Source: Oasisia sp. SBJ-2009
Taxonomy: Eukaryota; Annelida; Polychaeta; Sabellida; Siboglinidae
DNA: 64,000 nt
Direction of reading: 5' to 3'
Assembly (NCBI GenBank): GCA_964017155.1
Contig: OZ024861.1
Span: 16,238,283 to 16,302,282, forward strand
The translations under genes and the position numbers were made by a program. This document shows positions 36,407 to 50,765 of this stretch, in pieces; position 1 is the first letter of the stretch, and each line of letters starts with the position of its first letter. The notes under the pieces are model-generated. The model saw only the letters and a program-made list of their open reading frames with translations. It did no database searches and had not been told where the DNA came from.

Positions 36407-38309
36407 CACCAAGCACAACGCATTCATCTCGACTGGAAACAGCATACTTAGGAATCAGCATGCCAAGGCAACCTACACAAGTGCCTCTTTCTTTGCAATA
36501 GTGTAACTCAAGGGTACGCATTTGACATGTCTTCCTTCAAAGACAAGTGTAGAGATCATTCGATGTTTTGAGACCCATATTTATTGCAGTCACACATATC
36601 TCGGCACGCAGATTTGTATCTAGGTAGTGACGGAGTTCGAATGCATATGTTGTTACATTGCCTTGGAAACGATAGCATATGCTACAGTGATCAGTACCAA
36701 CAGGCCAGCTCTTTGGCCATGTCATGAGCGCTGTGCCGACAAACAGGTAACGCCAACGGCTAGACATAACAGCGATGGCGAAGAGCCATACGAGAAACCA
36801 AGGGTTGTTCCAAACTACCCAGACAACTACGAAGTGATATACTAGACATGCGTGGGGTTCATCACTACTCGCGCGTCTCATTCTCAGACGGTCTGTGTCG
36901 CTCACACGTCGGTCTCAAATAGGAAGACCTGAAACCAAAGAGCAGACATGTCGCCAGTTCAATATGAAAACGAAACCACAAAGCAACTAACAGGCAATGG
37001 TCGCATCATATAATCATTGATGTTGAGCTAGCTACACACATTGTACGTCCTACAAAGCGTATTACACTACAGAGTAAATCTAGACTGTATGCGAACGAAC
37101 GTCTTTTATCGCATGGAATGGCATATAATGCTTCAGATACATCTATGCGCAGCCTGCATACAGCCCTCGTGGCGTCGCCGTTAAGACGTTTTAGAGTTCC
37201 AGATCGCAGAGAGTAGATTGCCAACACAGTGAAGGGAACTTCTGTCGTTGAGTGTAGTAGTTTGAAGCTCAGCAGTACGAATGTGAAATTAGATACTGTC
37301 CAAACGTCTATTTGCCTAGGCATAGGTGGAAAGCTGCTTGAGACTTTGAGACAACTCATCGAAGAGTGGTATGCACCATATACAGTGTACTGTGAATGAG
37401 AACAAGAATATGAATATTCTGTTCCATTTCCGACAAGAATTAGGCACTTGCGCAGAATGCAAGCCAACCTCAATTGCTCCTAGGTTTGAAACTTCTTTAC
37501 AAGATGCGCGGGTAGGGTAGTGTAGTGGTTTTAATACGCGCGGAGGCAGCAGGCCTGATATATTTGGTCTAAAAATCAATGGAGAGAGTCTGGCATTGTT
37601 GAATCTAATCGGTGTTATACGCCACGCGCATTGACTTGCATCGTGCATAAAAAGTACCCGAATGTCGCACAGGCCGTCGTACCATAATACAACTGTAGTC
37701 CTATGTGTGTACCTTATTGCGAAATAAGCTAGCGCAAGTAAAACATTGAAAGAACGAAGTAAAAGTGGAAGAAAGCGCCTCCCCCCCCCCCCAGTTTGCT
37801 TAGATCAAAGGCGTCGCTATCTTGAAATGCGACGTCGCCGGGATCGAAAATGGCACGTCTGCCGTAATGTCGTGACGTCACGGTATTGTTGTGGCGCGTC
37901 TTCCGGTTTGCCGCCATTACTCTGCCGCGCAGCCGAATGCTGGCGACAGATGCCAGTTTCTTTAGTATAATCTCGACCGCATCGCGGTGGGATTTGCGTC
38001 TTTGACGCCAGTGGGGTGAAGGAATGTGGGCATATGTAAGCATTGAGCCTGCTGTTTTCAATTTTGTTAGACACCGTGCACATTGTAACGCTGTTTTATT
38101 GTTTTTTCTCAGGTGTCTGCGCCCGGTGAAGATACAGCGACACGTGGCCGAAGATTTCTGGCAGCATTACTGACCGACCAGGCCCGATGATGTGAAGATT
38201 GGCGACGCGGAACAGTCATTCGACAGTGGGTGAAGCGTTGTTTTTATCAAGTTACTTTTTTTATATAACATGTTGAGGTAGATGATAATGTAGGCCGATC
38301 ACTGGGAGA
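36403..38309 (+). repeat. Unit 16, deleted unit of 1907 bp
   Basis: Bounded by two identical deletion junctions. It lacks the unit's TATA-distal end and the 49-codon ORF segment, but keeps the promoter-like core (CRE 37873-37880) and the minus ORF (37006-37473). Confidence 0.92.
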
Positions 38310-38313
38310 ATGA
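38310..38313. other. 339-bp deletion junction 2 (ATGA)
   Basis: Identical junction 1907 bp further on. The identity of both junctions and of the flanks (units 15-17) means the deleted unit was duplicated, rather than the deletion occurring twice. Confidence 0.92.
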
Positions 38314-40380
38314 CACCAAGCACAACGCATTCATCTCGACTGGAAACAGCATACTTAGGAATCAGCATGCCAAGGCAACCTACACAAGTGCCTCTTTCTT
38401 TGCAATAGTGTAACTCAAGGGTACGCATTTGACATGTCTTCCTTCAAAGACAAGTGTAGAGATCATTCGATGTTTTGAGACCCATATTTATTGCAGTCAC
38501 ACATATCTCGGCACGCAGATTTGTATCTAGGTAGTGACGGAGTTCGAATGCATATGTTGTTACATTGCCTTGGAAACGATAGCATATGCTACAGTGATCA
38601 GTACCAACAGGCCAGCTCTTTGGCCATGTCATGAGCGCTGTGCCGACAAACAGGTAACGCCAACGGCTAGACATAACAGCGATGGCGAAGAGCCATACGA
38701 GAAACCAAGGGTTGTTCCAAACTACCCAGACAACTACGAAGTGATATACTAGACATGCGTGGGGTTCATCACTACTCGCGCGTCTCATTCTCAGACGGTC
38801 TGTGTCGCTCACACGTCGGTCTCAAATAGGAAGACCTGAAACCAAAGAGCAGACATGTCGCCAGTTCAATATGAAAACGAAACCACAAAGCAACTAACAG
38901 GCAATGGTCGCATCATATAATCATTGATGTTGAGCTAGCTACACACATTGTACGTCCTACAAAGCGTATTACACTACAGAGTAAATCTAGACTGTATGCG
39001 AACGAACGTCTTTTATCGCATGGAATGGCATATAATGCTTCAGATACATCTATGCGCAGCCTGCATACAGCCCTCGTGGCGTCGCCGTTAAGACGTTTTA
39101 GAGTTCCAGATCGCAGAGAGTAGATTGCCAACACAGTGAAGGGAACTTCTGTCGTTGAGTGTAGTAGTTTGAAGCTCAGCAGTACGAATGTGAAATTAGA
39201 TACTGTCCAAACGTCTATTTGCCTAGGAATAGGTAGAAAGCTGCTTGAGACTTTGAGACAACTCATCGAAGAGTGGTATGCACCATATACAGTGTACTGT
39301 GAATGAGAACACGAATATGAATATTCTGTTCCATTTCCGACAAGAATTAGGCATTTGCGCAGAATGCAAGCCAACCTCAATTGCTCCTAGGTTTGAAACT
39401 TCATTACAAGAGGCGCGGGTAGGGTAGTGCAGTGGTTTTAATACGCGCGGACGCAGCAGGCCTGATATATTTGGTCTAACAATCAATGGAGAGAGTCTGG
39501 CATTGTTGAATCTAATCGGTGTTATACGCCACGCACATTGATTTGCATCGTGCATAAAAAGTACCCGAATGTCGCACAGGCCGTCGTACCATAATACAAC
39601 TGTAGTCCTATGTGTGTACCTTATTGCGAAATAAGCTAGCGCAAGTAAAACATTGAAAGAACGAAGTAAACGTGGAAGAAAGCGCCTCCCCCCCCCCCAG
39701 TTTGCTTAGATCAAAGGCGTCGCCATCTTAAAATTTGACGTCGCCGCGAACGAAAATGGCACGTCTGCCGTAATGTCGTGACGTCACGGTATTGTTGTGG
39801 AGCGTCTTCCGGTTTGCCACCATTACTTTGCCGCGCAGCCTAATGCTGGCGACATATGCCAGTTTCTTTAGTGTAATCTCCACCGCATCGCGGTGGGATT
39901 TGCGTCTTTGACGCCAGTGGGGTGAAGGAATGTGGACATATGTAAGCATTGAGCCTGCTGTTTTCAATTTTGTTAGACACCGTGCACATTGTAACGCTGT
40001 TTTATTGTTTTTTCTCAGGTGTCTGCGCCCGGTGAAGATACAGCGACACGTGGCCGAATACTTCTGACAGCATTACTGACCGACCAGGCCCGATGATGTG
40101 AAGATTGGCGACGCGGAACAGTCATTCGACAGTGGGTGAAGCGTTGTTTTTATCAAGTTATTTTTTTTATATAACATGTTGAGGTAGATGATAATGTAGG
40201 CCGATCACTGGGAGAATCAAATCAACGATAGCATGACATCGATACATATATCACAGCTAGTGCGAGTGGACATTAGTTTTGATGTTGCAGTTCTCACAAT
40301 CGAAACGTTTTACTCAGACGATTGATCGAGCTATTGTTCACGCTATATGATGTATTTCAAGATACGCAATGTCAAAATAT
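38310..40380 (+). repeat. Unit 17, 5'-deleted, family B
   Basis: 2071 bp. Starts at the second deletion junction, but its right end is complete. Its first roughly 900 bp match unit 16. After about 39230 it carries right-array variants (CACGAATATG, CCACCATTACTTTG). CRE at 39779-39786; minus ORF at 38913-39380. Confidence 0.92.
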
Positions 40381-42624
40381 GATGCAAAATAATGCACATG
40401 AAACGAAACTTGTGTAAGAGGCCGGGATCGCACCGAGGAAAGTATATTAAAACTGATATGCATAAGCACCATTCGCGCGGCGAATGCCACACACATTATC
40501 GCTTGTACACATACACCCACTCAATACAGGTGAGTAGATGATTCTTTGACCGTCATGACACCAAGCACAACGCATTCATCTCGACTGGAAACAGCATACT
40601 TAGGAATCAGCATGCCAAGGCAACCTACACAAGTGCCTCTTTCTTTGCAATAGTGTAACTCAAGGGTACGCATTTGACATGTCTTCCTTCAAAGACAAGT
40701 GTAGAGATCATTCAATGTTTTGAGACCCATATTTATTGCAGTCACACATATCTCGGCACGCAGATTTGTATCTAGGTAGTGACGGAGTTCGAATGCATAT
40801 GTTGTTACATTGCCTTGGAAACAATAGCATATGCTACAGTGATCAGTGCCAACAGGCCAGCTCTTTGGCCGTGTCATGAGCGCTGTGCCGACAAACAGGT
40901 AACGCCAACGGCTAGACATAACAGCGATGGCGAAGAGCCATACGAGAAACCAAGGGTTGTTCCAAACTACCCAGACAACTACGAAGTGATATACTAGACA
41001 TGCGTGGGGTTCATCACTACTCGCGCGTCTCATTCTCAGACGGACTGTGTCGCTCACACGTCGGTCTCAAATAGGAAGACCTGAAACCAAAGAGCAGACA
41101 TGTCGCCAGTTCAATATGAAAACGAAACCACGAAGCAACTAACAGGCAATGGTCGCATCATATAATCATTGATGTTGAGCTAGCTACACACATTGTACGT
41201 CCTACAAAGCGTATTACACTACAGAGTAAATCTAGACTGTATGCGAACGAACGTCTTTTATCGCATGGAATGGCATATAATGCTTCAGATACATCTATGC
41301 GCAGCCTGCATACAGCCCTCGTGGCGTCGCCGTTAAGACGTTTTAGAGTTCCAGATCGCAGAGAGTAGATTGCCAACACAGTGAAGGGAACTTCTGTCGT
41401 TGAGTGTAGTAGTTTGAAGCTCAGCAGTACGAATGTGAAATTAGATACTGTCCAAACGTCTATTTGCCTAGGCATAGGTAGAAAGCTGCTTGAGACTTTG
41501 AGACAACTCATCGAAGAGTGGTGTGCACCATATACAGTGTACTGTGAATGAGAACACGAATATGAATATTCTGTTCCATTTCCGACAAGAATTAGGCATT
41601 TGCGCAGAATGCAAGCCAACCTCAATTGCTCCTAGGTTTGAAACTTCATTACAAGAGGCGCGGGTAGGGTAGTGCAGTGGTTTTAATACGCGCGGACGCA
41701 GCAGGCCTGATATATTTGGTCTAAAAATCAATGGAGAGAGTCTGGCATTGTTGAATCTAATCGGTGTTATACGCCACGCACATTGACTTGCATCGTGCAT
41801 AAAAAGTACCCGAATGTCGCACAGGCCGTCGTACCATAATACAACTGTAGTCCTATGTGTGTACCTTATTGCGAAAGCTAGCGCAAGTAAAACATTGAAA
41901 GAACGAAGTAAACGGGGAAGAAAGCGCCTCCCCCCCCCCCCCAGTTTGCTTAGATCAAAGGCGTCGCCATCTTGAAATTTGACGTCGCCGCGAACGAAAA
42001 TGGCACGTCTGCCGTAATGTCGTGACGTCACGGTATTGTTGTGGAGCGTCTTCCGGTTTGCCACCATTACTTTGCCGCGCAGCCTAATGCTGGCGACATA
42101 TGCCAGTTTGTTTAGTGTAATCTCCACCGCATCGCGGTGGGATTTGCGTCTTTGACGCCAGTGGGGTGAAGGAATGTGGACATATGTAAGCATTGAGCCT
42201 GCTGTTTTCAATTTTGTTAGACACCGTGCACATTGTAACGCTGTTTTATTGTTTTTTCTCAGGTGTCTGCGCCCGGTGAAGATACAGCGACACGTGGCCG
42301 AATACTTCTGGCAGCATTACTGACCGACCAGGCCCGATGATGTGTAGATTGGCGACGCGGAACAGTCATTCGACAGTGGGTGAAGCGTTGTTTTTATCAA
42401 GTTATTTTTTTTATATAACATGTTGAGGTAGATGATAATGTAGGCCGATCACTGGGAGAATCAAATCAACGATAGCATGACATCGATACATATATCACAG
42501 CTAGTGCGAGTGGACATTAGTTTTGATGTTGCAGTTCTCACAATCGAAACGTTTTACTCAGACGATTGATCGAGCTATTGTTCACGTAATATGATGTATT
42601 TCAAGATACGCAATGTCAAAATAT
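40381..42624 (+). repeat. Unit 18, family B
   Basis: 2244 bp. First unit with the CAG|GTGAGT donor-like site (GT at 40530). CRE 42023-42030; minus ORF 41158-41625. Shares GATGTGTAGATTGG and GTGGAGCGTC with unit 21. Confidence 0.94.
40527..40535 (+). promoter_or_regulatory. Perfect 5' splice-site match CAG|GTGAGT (unit 18 example)
   Basis: Units 18-27 have CAGGTGAGT 149 bp after the unit start (for example GT at 40530, 42774 and 62742). Families A and mosaic have CAGTTGAGT with no GT. The site is absent in units 16-17, where the segment is deleted. It is a derived, family-specific match to the full donor consensus. Confidence 0.4.
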
Positions 42625-44863
42625 GATGCAAAATAATGCACATGAAACGAAACTTGTGTAAGAGGCCGGGATCGCACCCCGGAAAGTATATTAAAACTGA
42701 TATGCATAAGCACCATTCGCGCGGCGAATGCCACACACATTATCGCTTGTACACATACACCCACTCAATACAGGTGAGTAGATGATTCTTTGACCGTCAT
42801 GACACCAAGCACAACGCATTCATCTCGACTGGAAACAGCATACTTAGGAATCAGCATGCCAAGGCAACCTACACAAGTGCCTCTTTCTTTGCAATAGTGT
42901 AACTCAAGGGTACGCATTTGACATGTCTTCCTTCAAAGACAAGTGTAGAGATCATTCGATGTTTTGAGACCCATATTTATTGCAGTCACACATATCTCGG
43001 CACGCAGATTTGTATCTAGGTAGTGACGGAGTTCGAATGCATATGTTGTTACATTGCCTTGGAAACAATAGCATATGCTACAGTGATCAGTGCCAACAGG
43101 CCAGCTCTTTGGCCATGTCATGAGCGCTGTGCCGAAAAACAGGTAACGCCAACGGCTAGACATAAGAGCGATGGCGAAGAGACATACGAGAAACCAAGGG
43201 TTGTTCCAAACTACCCAGACAACTACGAAGTGATATACTAGACATGCGTGGGGTTCATCACTACTCGCGCGTCTCATTCTCAGACGGTCTGTGTCGCTCA
43301 CACGTCGGTCTCAAATAGGAAGACCTGAAACCAAAGAGCAGACATGTCGCCAGTTCAATATGAAAACGAAACCACAAAGCAACTAACAGGCAATGGTCGC
43401 CTCATATAATCATTGATGTTGAGCTAGCTACACACATTGTACGTCCTACAAAGCGTATTACACTACAGAGTAAATCTAGACTGTATGCGAACGAACATCT
43501 TTTATCGCATGGAATGGCATATAATGCTTCAGATACATCTATGCGCAGCCTGCATACAGCCCTCGTGGCGTCGCCGTTAAGACGTTTTAGAGTTCCAGAT
43601 CGCAGAGAGTAGATTGCCAACACAGTGAAGGGAACTTCTGTCGTTGAGTGTAGTAGTTTGAAGCTCAGCAGTACGAATGTGAAATTAGATACTGTCCAAA
43701 CGTCTATTTGCCTAGGCATAGGTGGAAAGCTGCTTGAGACTTTGAGACAACTCATCGAAGAGTGGTATGCACCATATACGGTGTACTGTGAATGAGAACA
43801 CGAATATGAATATTCTGTTCCATTTCCGACAAGAATTAGGCACTTGCGCAGAATGCAAGCCAACCTCAATTGCTCCTAGGTATGAAACTTCATTACAAGA
43901 GGCGCGGGTAGGGTAGTGCAGTGGTTTTAATACGCGCGGACGCAGCAGGCCTGATATATTTGGTCTAAAAATCAATGGAGAGAGTCTGGCATTGTTGAAT
44001 CTAATCGGTGTTATACGCCACGCACATTGACTTGCATCGTGCATAAAAAGTACCCGAATGTCGCACAGGCCGTCGTACCATAATACAACTGTAGTCCTAT
44101 GTGTGTACCTTATTGCGAAATAAGCTAGCGCAAGTAAAACATTGAAAGAACGAAGTAAAAGTGGAAGAAAGCGCCTCCCCCAGTTTGCTTAGATCAAAGG
44201 CGTCGCCATCTTGAAATTTGACGTCGCCGGGAACGAAAATGGCACGTCTGCCGTAATGTCGTGACGTCACGGTATTGTTGCGGCGCGTCTTCCGGTTTGC
44301 CGCCATTACTTTGCCGCGCAGCCGAATGCTGGCGACAGATGCCAGTTTCTTTAGTGTAATCTCGACCGCATCGCGGTGGGATTTGCGTCTTTGACGCCAG
44401 TGGGGTGAAGGAATGTGGACATATGTAAGCATTGAGCCTGCTGTTTTCAATTTTGTTAGACACCGTGCACATTGTAACACTGTTTTATTGTTTTTTCTCA
44501 GGTGTCTGCGCCCGGTGAAGATACAGCGACACGTGGCCGAATACTTCTGGCAGCATTACTGACCGACCAGGCCCGATGATGTGAAGATTGGCGACGCGGA
44601 ACAGTCATTCGACAGTGGGTGAAGCGTTGTTTTTATCAAGTTATTTTTTTTATATAACATGTTGAGGTAGATGATAATGTAGGCCGATCACTGGGAGAAT
44701 CAAATCAACGATAGCATGACATCGATACATATATCACAGCTAGTGCGAGTGGACATTAGTTTTGATGTTGCAGTTCTCACAATCGAAACGTTTTACTCAG
44801 ACGATTGATCGAGCTATTGTTCACGTAATATGATGTATTTCAAGATACGCAATGTCAAAATAT
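42625..44863 (+). repeat. Unit 19, family B
   Basis: 2239 bp; the short length partly reflects a C run of 5. CRE 44262-44269; minus ORF 43402-43869. Shares TTGCGGCGCG and GTAACACTG with the LINE-bearing units 22-25. Confidence 0.94.
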
Positions 44864-47105
44864 GATGCAAAATAATGCACATGAAACGAAACTTGTGTAA
44901 GAGGCCGGGATCGCACCCCGGAAAGTATATTAAAACTGATATGCATAAGCACCATTCGCGCGGCGAATGCCACACACATTATCGCTTGTACACATACACC
45001 CACTCAATACAGGTGAGTAGATGATTCTTTGACCGTCATGACACCAAGCACAACGCATTCATCTCGACTGGAAACAGCATACTTAGGAATCAGCATGCCA
45101 AGGCAACCTACACAAGTGCCTCTTTCTTTGCAATAGTGTAACTCAAGGGTACGCATTTGACATGTCTTCCTTCAAAGACAAGTGTAGAGATCATTCGATG
45201 TTTTGAGACACATATTTATTGCAGTCACACATATCTCGGCACGCAGATTTGTATCTAGGTAGTGACGGAGTTCGAATGCATATGTTGTTACATTGCCTTG
45301 GAAACAATAGCATATGCTACAGTGATCAGTGCCAACAGGCCAGCTCTTTGGCCATGTCATGAGCGCTGTGCCGACAAACAGGTAACGCCAACGGCTAGAC
45401 ATAAGAGCGATGGCGAAGAGCCATACGAGAAACCAAGGGTTGTTCCAAACTACCCAGACAACTACGAAGTGATATACTAGACATGCGTGGGGTTCATCAC
45501 TACTCGCGCGTCTCATTCTCAGACGGTCTGTGTCGCTCACACGTCGGTCTCAAATAGGAAGACCTGAAACCAAAGAGCAGACATGTCGCCAGTTCAATAT
45601 GAAAACGAAACCACAAAGCAACTAACAGGCAATGGTCGCATCATATAATCATTGATGTTGAGCTAGCTACACACATTGTACGTCCTACAAAGCGTACTAC
45701 ACTACAGAGTAAATCTAGACTGTATGCGAACGAACGTCTTTTATCGCATGGAATGGCATATAATGCTTCAGATACATCTATGCGCAGCCTGCATACAGCC
45801 CTCGTGGCGTCGCCGTTAAGACGTTTTAGAGTTCCAGATCGCAGAGAGTAGATTGCCAACACAGTGAAGGGAACTTCTGTCGTTGAGTGTAGTAGTTTGA
45901 AGCTCAGCAGTACGAATGTGAAATTAGATACTGTCCAAACGTCTATTTGCCTAGGCATAGGTGGAAAGCTGCTTGAGACTTTGAGACAACTCATCGAAGA
46001 GTGGTATGCACCATATACGGTGTACTGTGAATGAGAACACGAATATGAATATTCTGTTCCATTTCCGACAAGAATTAGGCACTTGCGCAGAATGCAAGCC
46101 AACCTCATTTGCTCCTAGGTATGAAACTTCATTACAAGAGGCGCGGGTAGGGTAGTGCAGTGGTTTTAATACGCGCGGACGCAGCAGGCCTGATATATTT
46201 GGTCTAAAAATCAATGGAGAGAGTCTGGCATTGTTGAATCTAATCGGTGTTATACGCCACGCACATTGACTTGCATCGTGCATAAAAAGTACCCGAATGT
46301 CGCACAGACCGTCGTACCATAATACAACTGTAGTCCTATGTGTGTACCTTATTGCGAAATAAGCTAGCGCAAGTAAAACATTGAAAGAACGAAGTAAACG
46401 TGGAAGAAAGCGCCTCCCCCCCCAGTTTGCTTAGATCAAAGGCGTCGCCATCTTGAAATTTGACGTCGCCGGGAACGAAAATGGCACGTCTGCCGTAATG
46501 TCGTGACGTCACGGTATTGTTGTGGCGCGTCTTCCGGTTTGCCGCCATTACTTTCCCGCGCAGCCGAATGCTGGCGAGAGATGCCAGTTTCTTTAGTGTA
46601 ATCTCGACCGCATCGCGGTGGGATTTGCGTCTTTGACGCCAGTGGGGTGAAGGAATGTGGACATATGTAAGCATTGAGCCTGCTGTTTTCAATTTTGTTA
46701 GACACCGTGCACATTGTAACGCTGTTTTATTGTTTTTTCTCAGGTGTCTGCGCCCGGTGAAGATACAGCGACACGTGGCCGAATACTTCTGGCAGCATTA
46801 CTGACCGACCAGGCCCGATGATGTGAAGATTGGCGACGCGGAACAGTCATTCGACAGTGGGTGAAGCGTTGTTTTTATCAAGTTATTTTTTTTATATAAC
46901 ATGTTGAGGTAGATGATAATGTAGGCCGATCACTGGGAGAATCAAATCAACGATAGCATGACATCGATACATATATCACAGCTAGTGCGAGTGGACATTA
47001 GTTTTGATGTTGCAGTTCTCACAATCGAAACGTTTTACTCAGACGATTGATCGAGCTATTGTTCACGCTATATGATGTATTTCAAGATACGCAATGTCAA
47101 AATAT
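44864..47105 (+). repeat. Unit 20, family B
   Basis: 2242 bp. CRE 46504-46511; minus ORF 45641-46108. Shares CCTAGGTATGAAAC with unit 19. Confidence 0.94.
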
Positions 47106-49351
47106 GATGCAAAATAATGCACATGAAACGAACCTTGTGTAAGAGGCCGGGATCGCACCGCGGAAAGTATATTAAAACTGTTATGCATAAGCACCATTCG
47201 CGCGGCGAATGCCACACACATTATCGCTTGTACACATACACCCACTCAATACAGGTGAGTAGATGATTCTTTGACCGTCATGACACCAAGCACAACGCAT
47301 TCATCTCGACTGGAAACAGCATACTTAGGAATCAGCATGCCAAGGCAACCTACACAAGTGCCTCTTTCTTTGCAATAGTGTAACTCAAGGGTACGCATTT
47401 GACATGTCTTCCTTCAAAGACAAGTGTAGAGATAATTCGATGTTTTGAGGCCCATATTTATTGCAGTCACACATATCTCGGCACGCAGATTTGTATCTAG
47501 GTAGTGACGGAGTTCGAATGCATATGTTGTTACATTGCCTTGGAAACAATAGCATATGCTACAGTGATCAGTGCCAACAGGCCAGCTCTTTGGCCGTGTC
47601 ATGAGCGCTGTGCCGACAAACAGGTAACGCCAACGGCTAGACATAACAGCGTTGGCGAAGAGCCATACGAGAAACCAAGGGTTGTTCCAAACTACCCAGA
47701 CAACTACGAAGTGATATACTAGACATGCGTGGGGTTCATCACTACTCGCGCGTCTCATTCTCAGACGGTCTGTGTCGCTCACACGTCGGTCTCAAATAAG
47801 AAGACCTGAAACCAAAGAGCAGACATGTCGCCAGTTCAATATGAAAACGAAACCACAAAGCAACTAACAGGCAATGGTCGCATCATATAATCATTGATGT
47901 TGAGCTAGCTACACACATTGTACGTCCTACAAAGCGTAATACACTACAGAGTAAATCTAGACTGTATGCGAACGAACGTCTTTTATCGCATGGAATGGCA
48001 TATAATGCTTCAGATACATCTATGCGCAGCCTGCATACAGCCCTCGTGGCGTCGCCGTTAAGACGTTTTAGAGTTCCAGATCGCAGAGAGTAGATTGCCA
48101 ACACAGTGAAGGGAACTTCTGTCGTTGAGTGTAGTAGTTTGAAGCTCAGCAGTACGAATGTGAAATCAGATACTGTCCAAACGTCTATTTGCCTAGGCAT
48201 AGGTGGAAAGCTGCTTGAGACTTTGAGACAACTCATCGAAGAGTGGTATGCACCATATACAGTGTACTGTGAATGAGAACACGAATATGAATATTCTGTT
48301 CCATTTCCGACAAGAATTAGGCACTTGCGCAGAATGCAAGCCAACCTCAATTGCTCCTAGGTTTGAAACTTCATTACAAGAGGCGCGGGTAGGGTAGTGC
48401 AGTGGTTTTAATACGCGCGGACGCAGCAGGCCTAATATATTTGGACTAAAAATCAATGGAGAGAGTCTGGCATTGTTGAATCTAATCGGTGTTATACGCC
48501 ACGCACATTGACTTGCATCGTGCATAAAAAGTACCCGAATGTCGCACAGGCCGTCGTACCATAATACAACTGTAGTCCTATGTGTGTACCTTATTGCGAA
48601 ATAAGCTAGCGCAAGTAAAACATTGAAAGAACGAAGTAAACGTGGAAGAAAGCGCCTCCCCCCCCCCAGTTTGCTTAGATCAAAGGCGTCGCCATTTTGA
48701 AATTTGACGTCGCCGGGAACGAGAATGGCACGTCTGCCGTAATGTCGTGACGTCACGGTATTGTTGTGGAGCGTCTTCCGGTTTTGCCGCCATTACTTTG
48801 CCGCGCAGCCGAATGCTGGCGACAGATGCCAGTTTCTTTAGTGTAATCTCGACCGCATCGCGGTGGGATTTGCGTCTTTGACGCCAGTGGGGTGAAGGAA
48901 TGTGGACATATGTAAGCATTGAGCCTGCTGTTTTCAATTTTGTTAGACACCGTGCACATTGTAACGCTGTTTTATTGTTTTTTTCTCAGGTGTCTGCGCC
49001 CGGTGAAGATACAGCGACACGTGGCCGAATACTTCTGGCAGCATTACTGACCGACCAGGCCCGATGATGTGTAGATTGGCGACGCGGAACAGTCATTCGA
49101 CAGTGGGTGAAGCGTTGTTTTTATCAAGTTATTTTTTGTATATAACATGTTGAGGTAGATGATAATGTAGGCCGATCACTGGGAGAATCAAATCAACGAT
49201 AGCATGACATCGATACATATATCACAGCTAGTGCGAGTGGACATTAGTTTTGATGTTGCAGTTCTCACAATCGAAACGTTTTACTCAGACGATTGATCGA
49301 GCTATTGTTCACGTAATATGATGTATTTCAAGATACGCAATGTCAAAATAT
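47106..49351 (+). repeat. Unit 21, family B
   Basis: 2246 bp. CRE 48748-48755; minus ORF 47883-48350. Resembles unit 18 at GTGTAGATTGG (about 49070), GTGGAGCGTC and the CACGTAATATG end. Confidence 0.94.
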
Positions 49352-50765
49352 GATGCAAAATAATGCACATCAAAAGAAACTTGTGTAAGAGGCCGGGATC
49401 GCACCGCGGAAAGTATATTAAAACTTATATGTATAAGCACCATTCGCGCGGCGAATGCCACACACATTATCGCTTGTACACATACACCCACTCAATACAG
49501 GTGAGTAGATGATTCTTTGACCGTCATGACACCAAACACAACGCATTCATCTCGACTGGAAACAGCATACTTAGGAATCAGCATGCCAAGGCAACCTACA
49601 CAAGTGCCTCTTTCTTTGCAATAGTGTAACTCAAGGGTACGCATTTGTCATGTCTTCCTTCAAAGACAAGTGTAGAGATCATTCGATGTTTTGAGACCCA
49701 TATTTATTGCAGTCACACATATCTCGGCACGTAGATTTGTATCTAGGTAGTGACGGAGTTCGAATGCATATGTTGTTACATTGCCTTGGAAACAATAGCA
49801 TATGCTACAGTGATCAGTGCCAACAGGCCAGATCTTTGGCCGTGTCATGAGCGCTGTGCCGACAAACAGGTAACGCCAACGGCTAGACATAACAGCGATG
49901 GCGAAGAGCCATACGAGAAACCAAGGGTTGTTCCAAACTACCCAGACAACTACGAAGTGATATACTAAACATCCGTGGGGTTCATCACTACTCGCGCGTC
50001 TCATTCTCAGACGGTCTGTGTCGCTCACACGTCGGTCTCAAATAGGAAGACCTGAAACCAAAGAGCAGACATGTCGCCAGTTCAATATGAAAACGAAACC
50101 ACAAAGCAACTAACAGGCAATGGTCGCATCATATAATCATTGATGTTGAGCTAGCTACACACATTGTACGTCCTACAAAGCGTATTACACTACAGAGTAA
50201 ATCTAGACTGTATGCGAACGAACGTCTTTTATAGCATGGAATGGCATATAATGCTTCAGATACATCTATGCGCAGCCTGCATACAGCCCTCGTGGCGTCG
50301 CCGTTAAGACGTTTTAGAGTTCCAGATCGCAGAGAGTAGATTGCCAACACAGTGAAGGGAACTTCTGTCGTTGAGTGTAGTAGTTTGAAGCTCAGCAGTA
50401 CGAATGTGAAATTAGATACTGTCCAAACGTCTATTTGCCTAGGCATAGGTGGAAAGCTGCTTGAGACTTTGAGACAACTCATCGAAGAGTGGTATGCACC
50501 ATATACAGTGTACTGTGAATGAGAACACGAATATGAATATTCTGTTCCATTTCCGACAAGAATTAGGCACTTGCGCAGAATGCAAGCCAACCTCAATTGC
50601 TCCTAGGTTTGAAACTTCATTACAAGAGGCGCGGGTAGGGTAGTGCAGTGGTTTTAATACGCGCGGACGCAGCAGGCCTGATATATTTGGTCTAACAATC
50701 AATGGAGAGAGTCTGGCATTGTTGAATCTAATCGGTGTTATACGCCACGCACATTGACTTGCATC

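Noticed and set aside
36537..36905. 122-codon hydrophobic minus-strand ORF (76 codons in family A, 135 in units 12-13)
   Set aside because: Its length changes with the indel at CTTCCTTGAA and it overlaps the opposite-strand 72-codon ORF. There is no domain and no selection signal.
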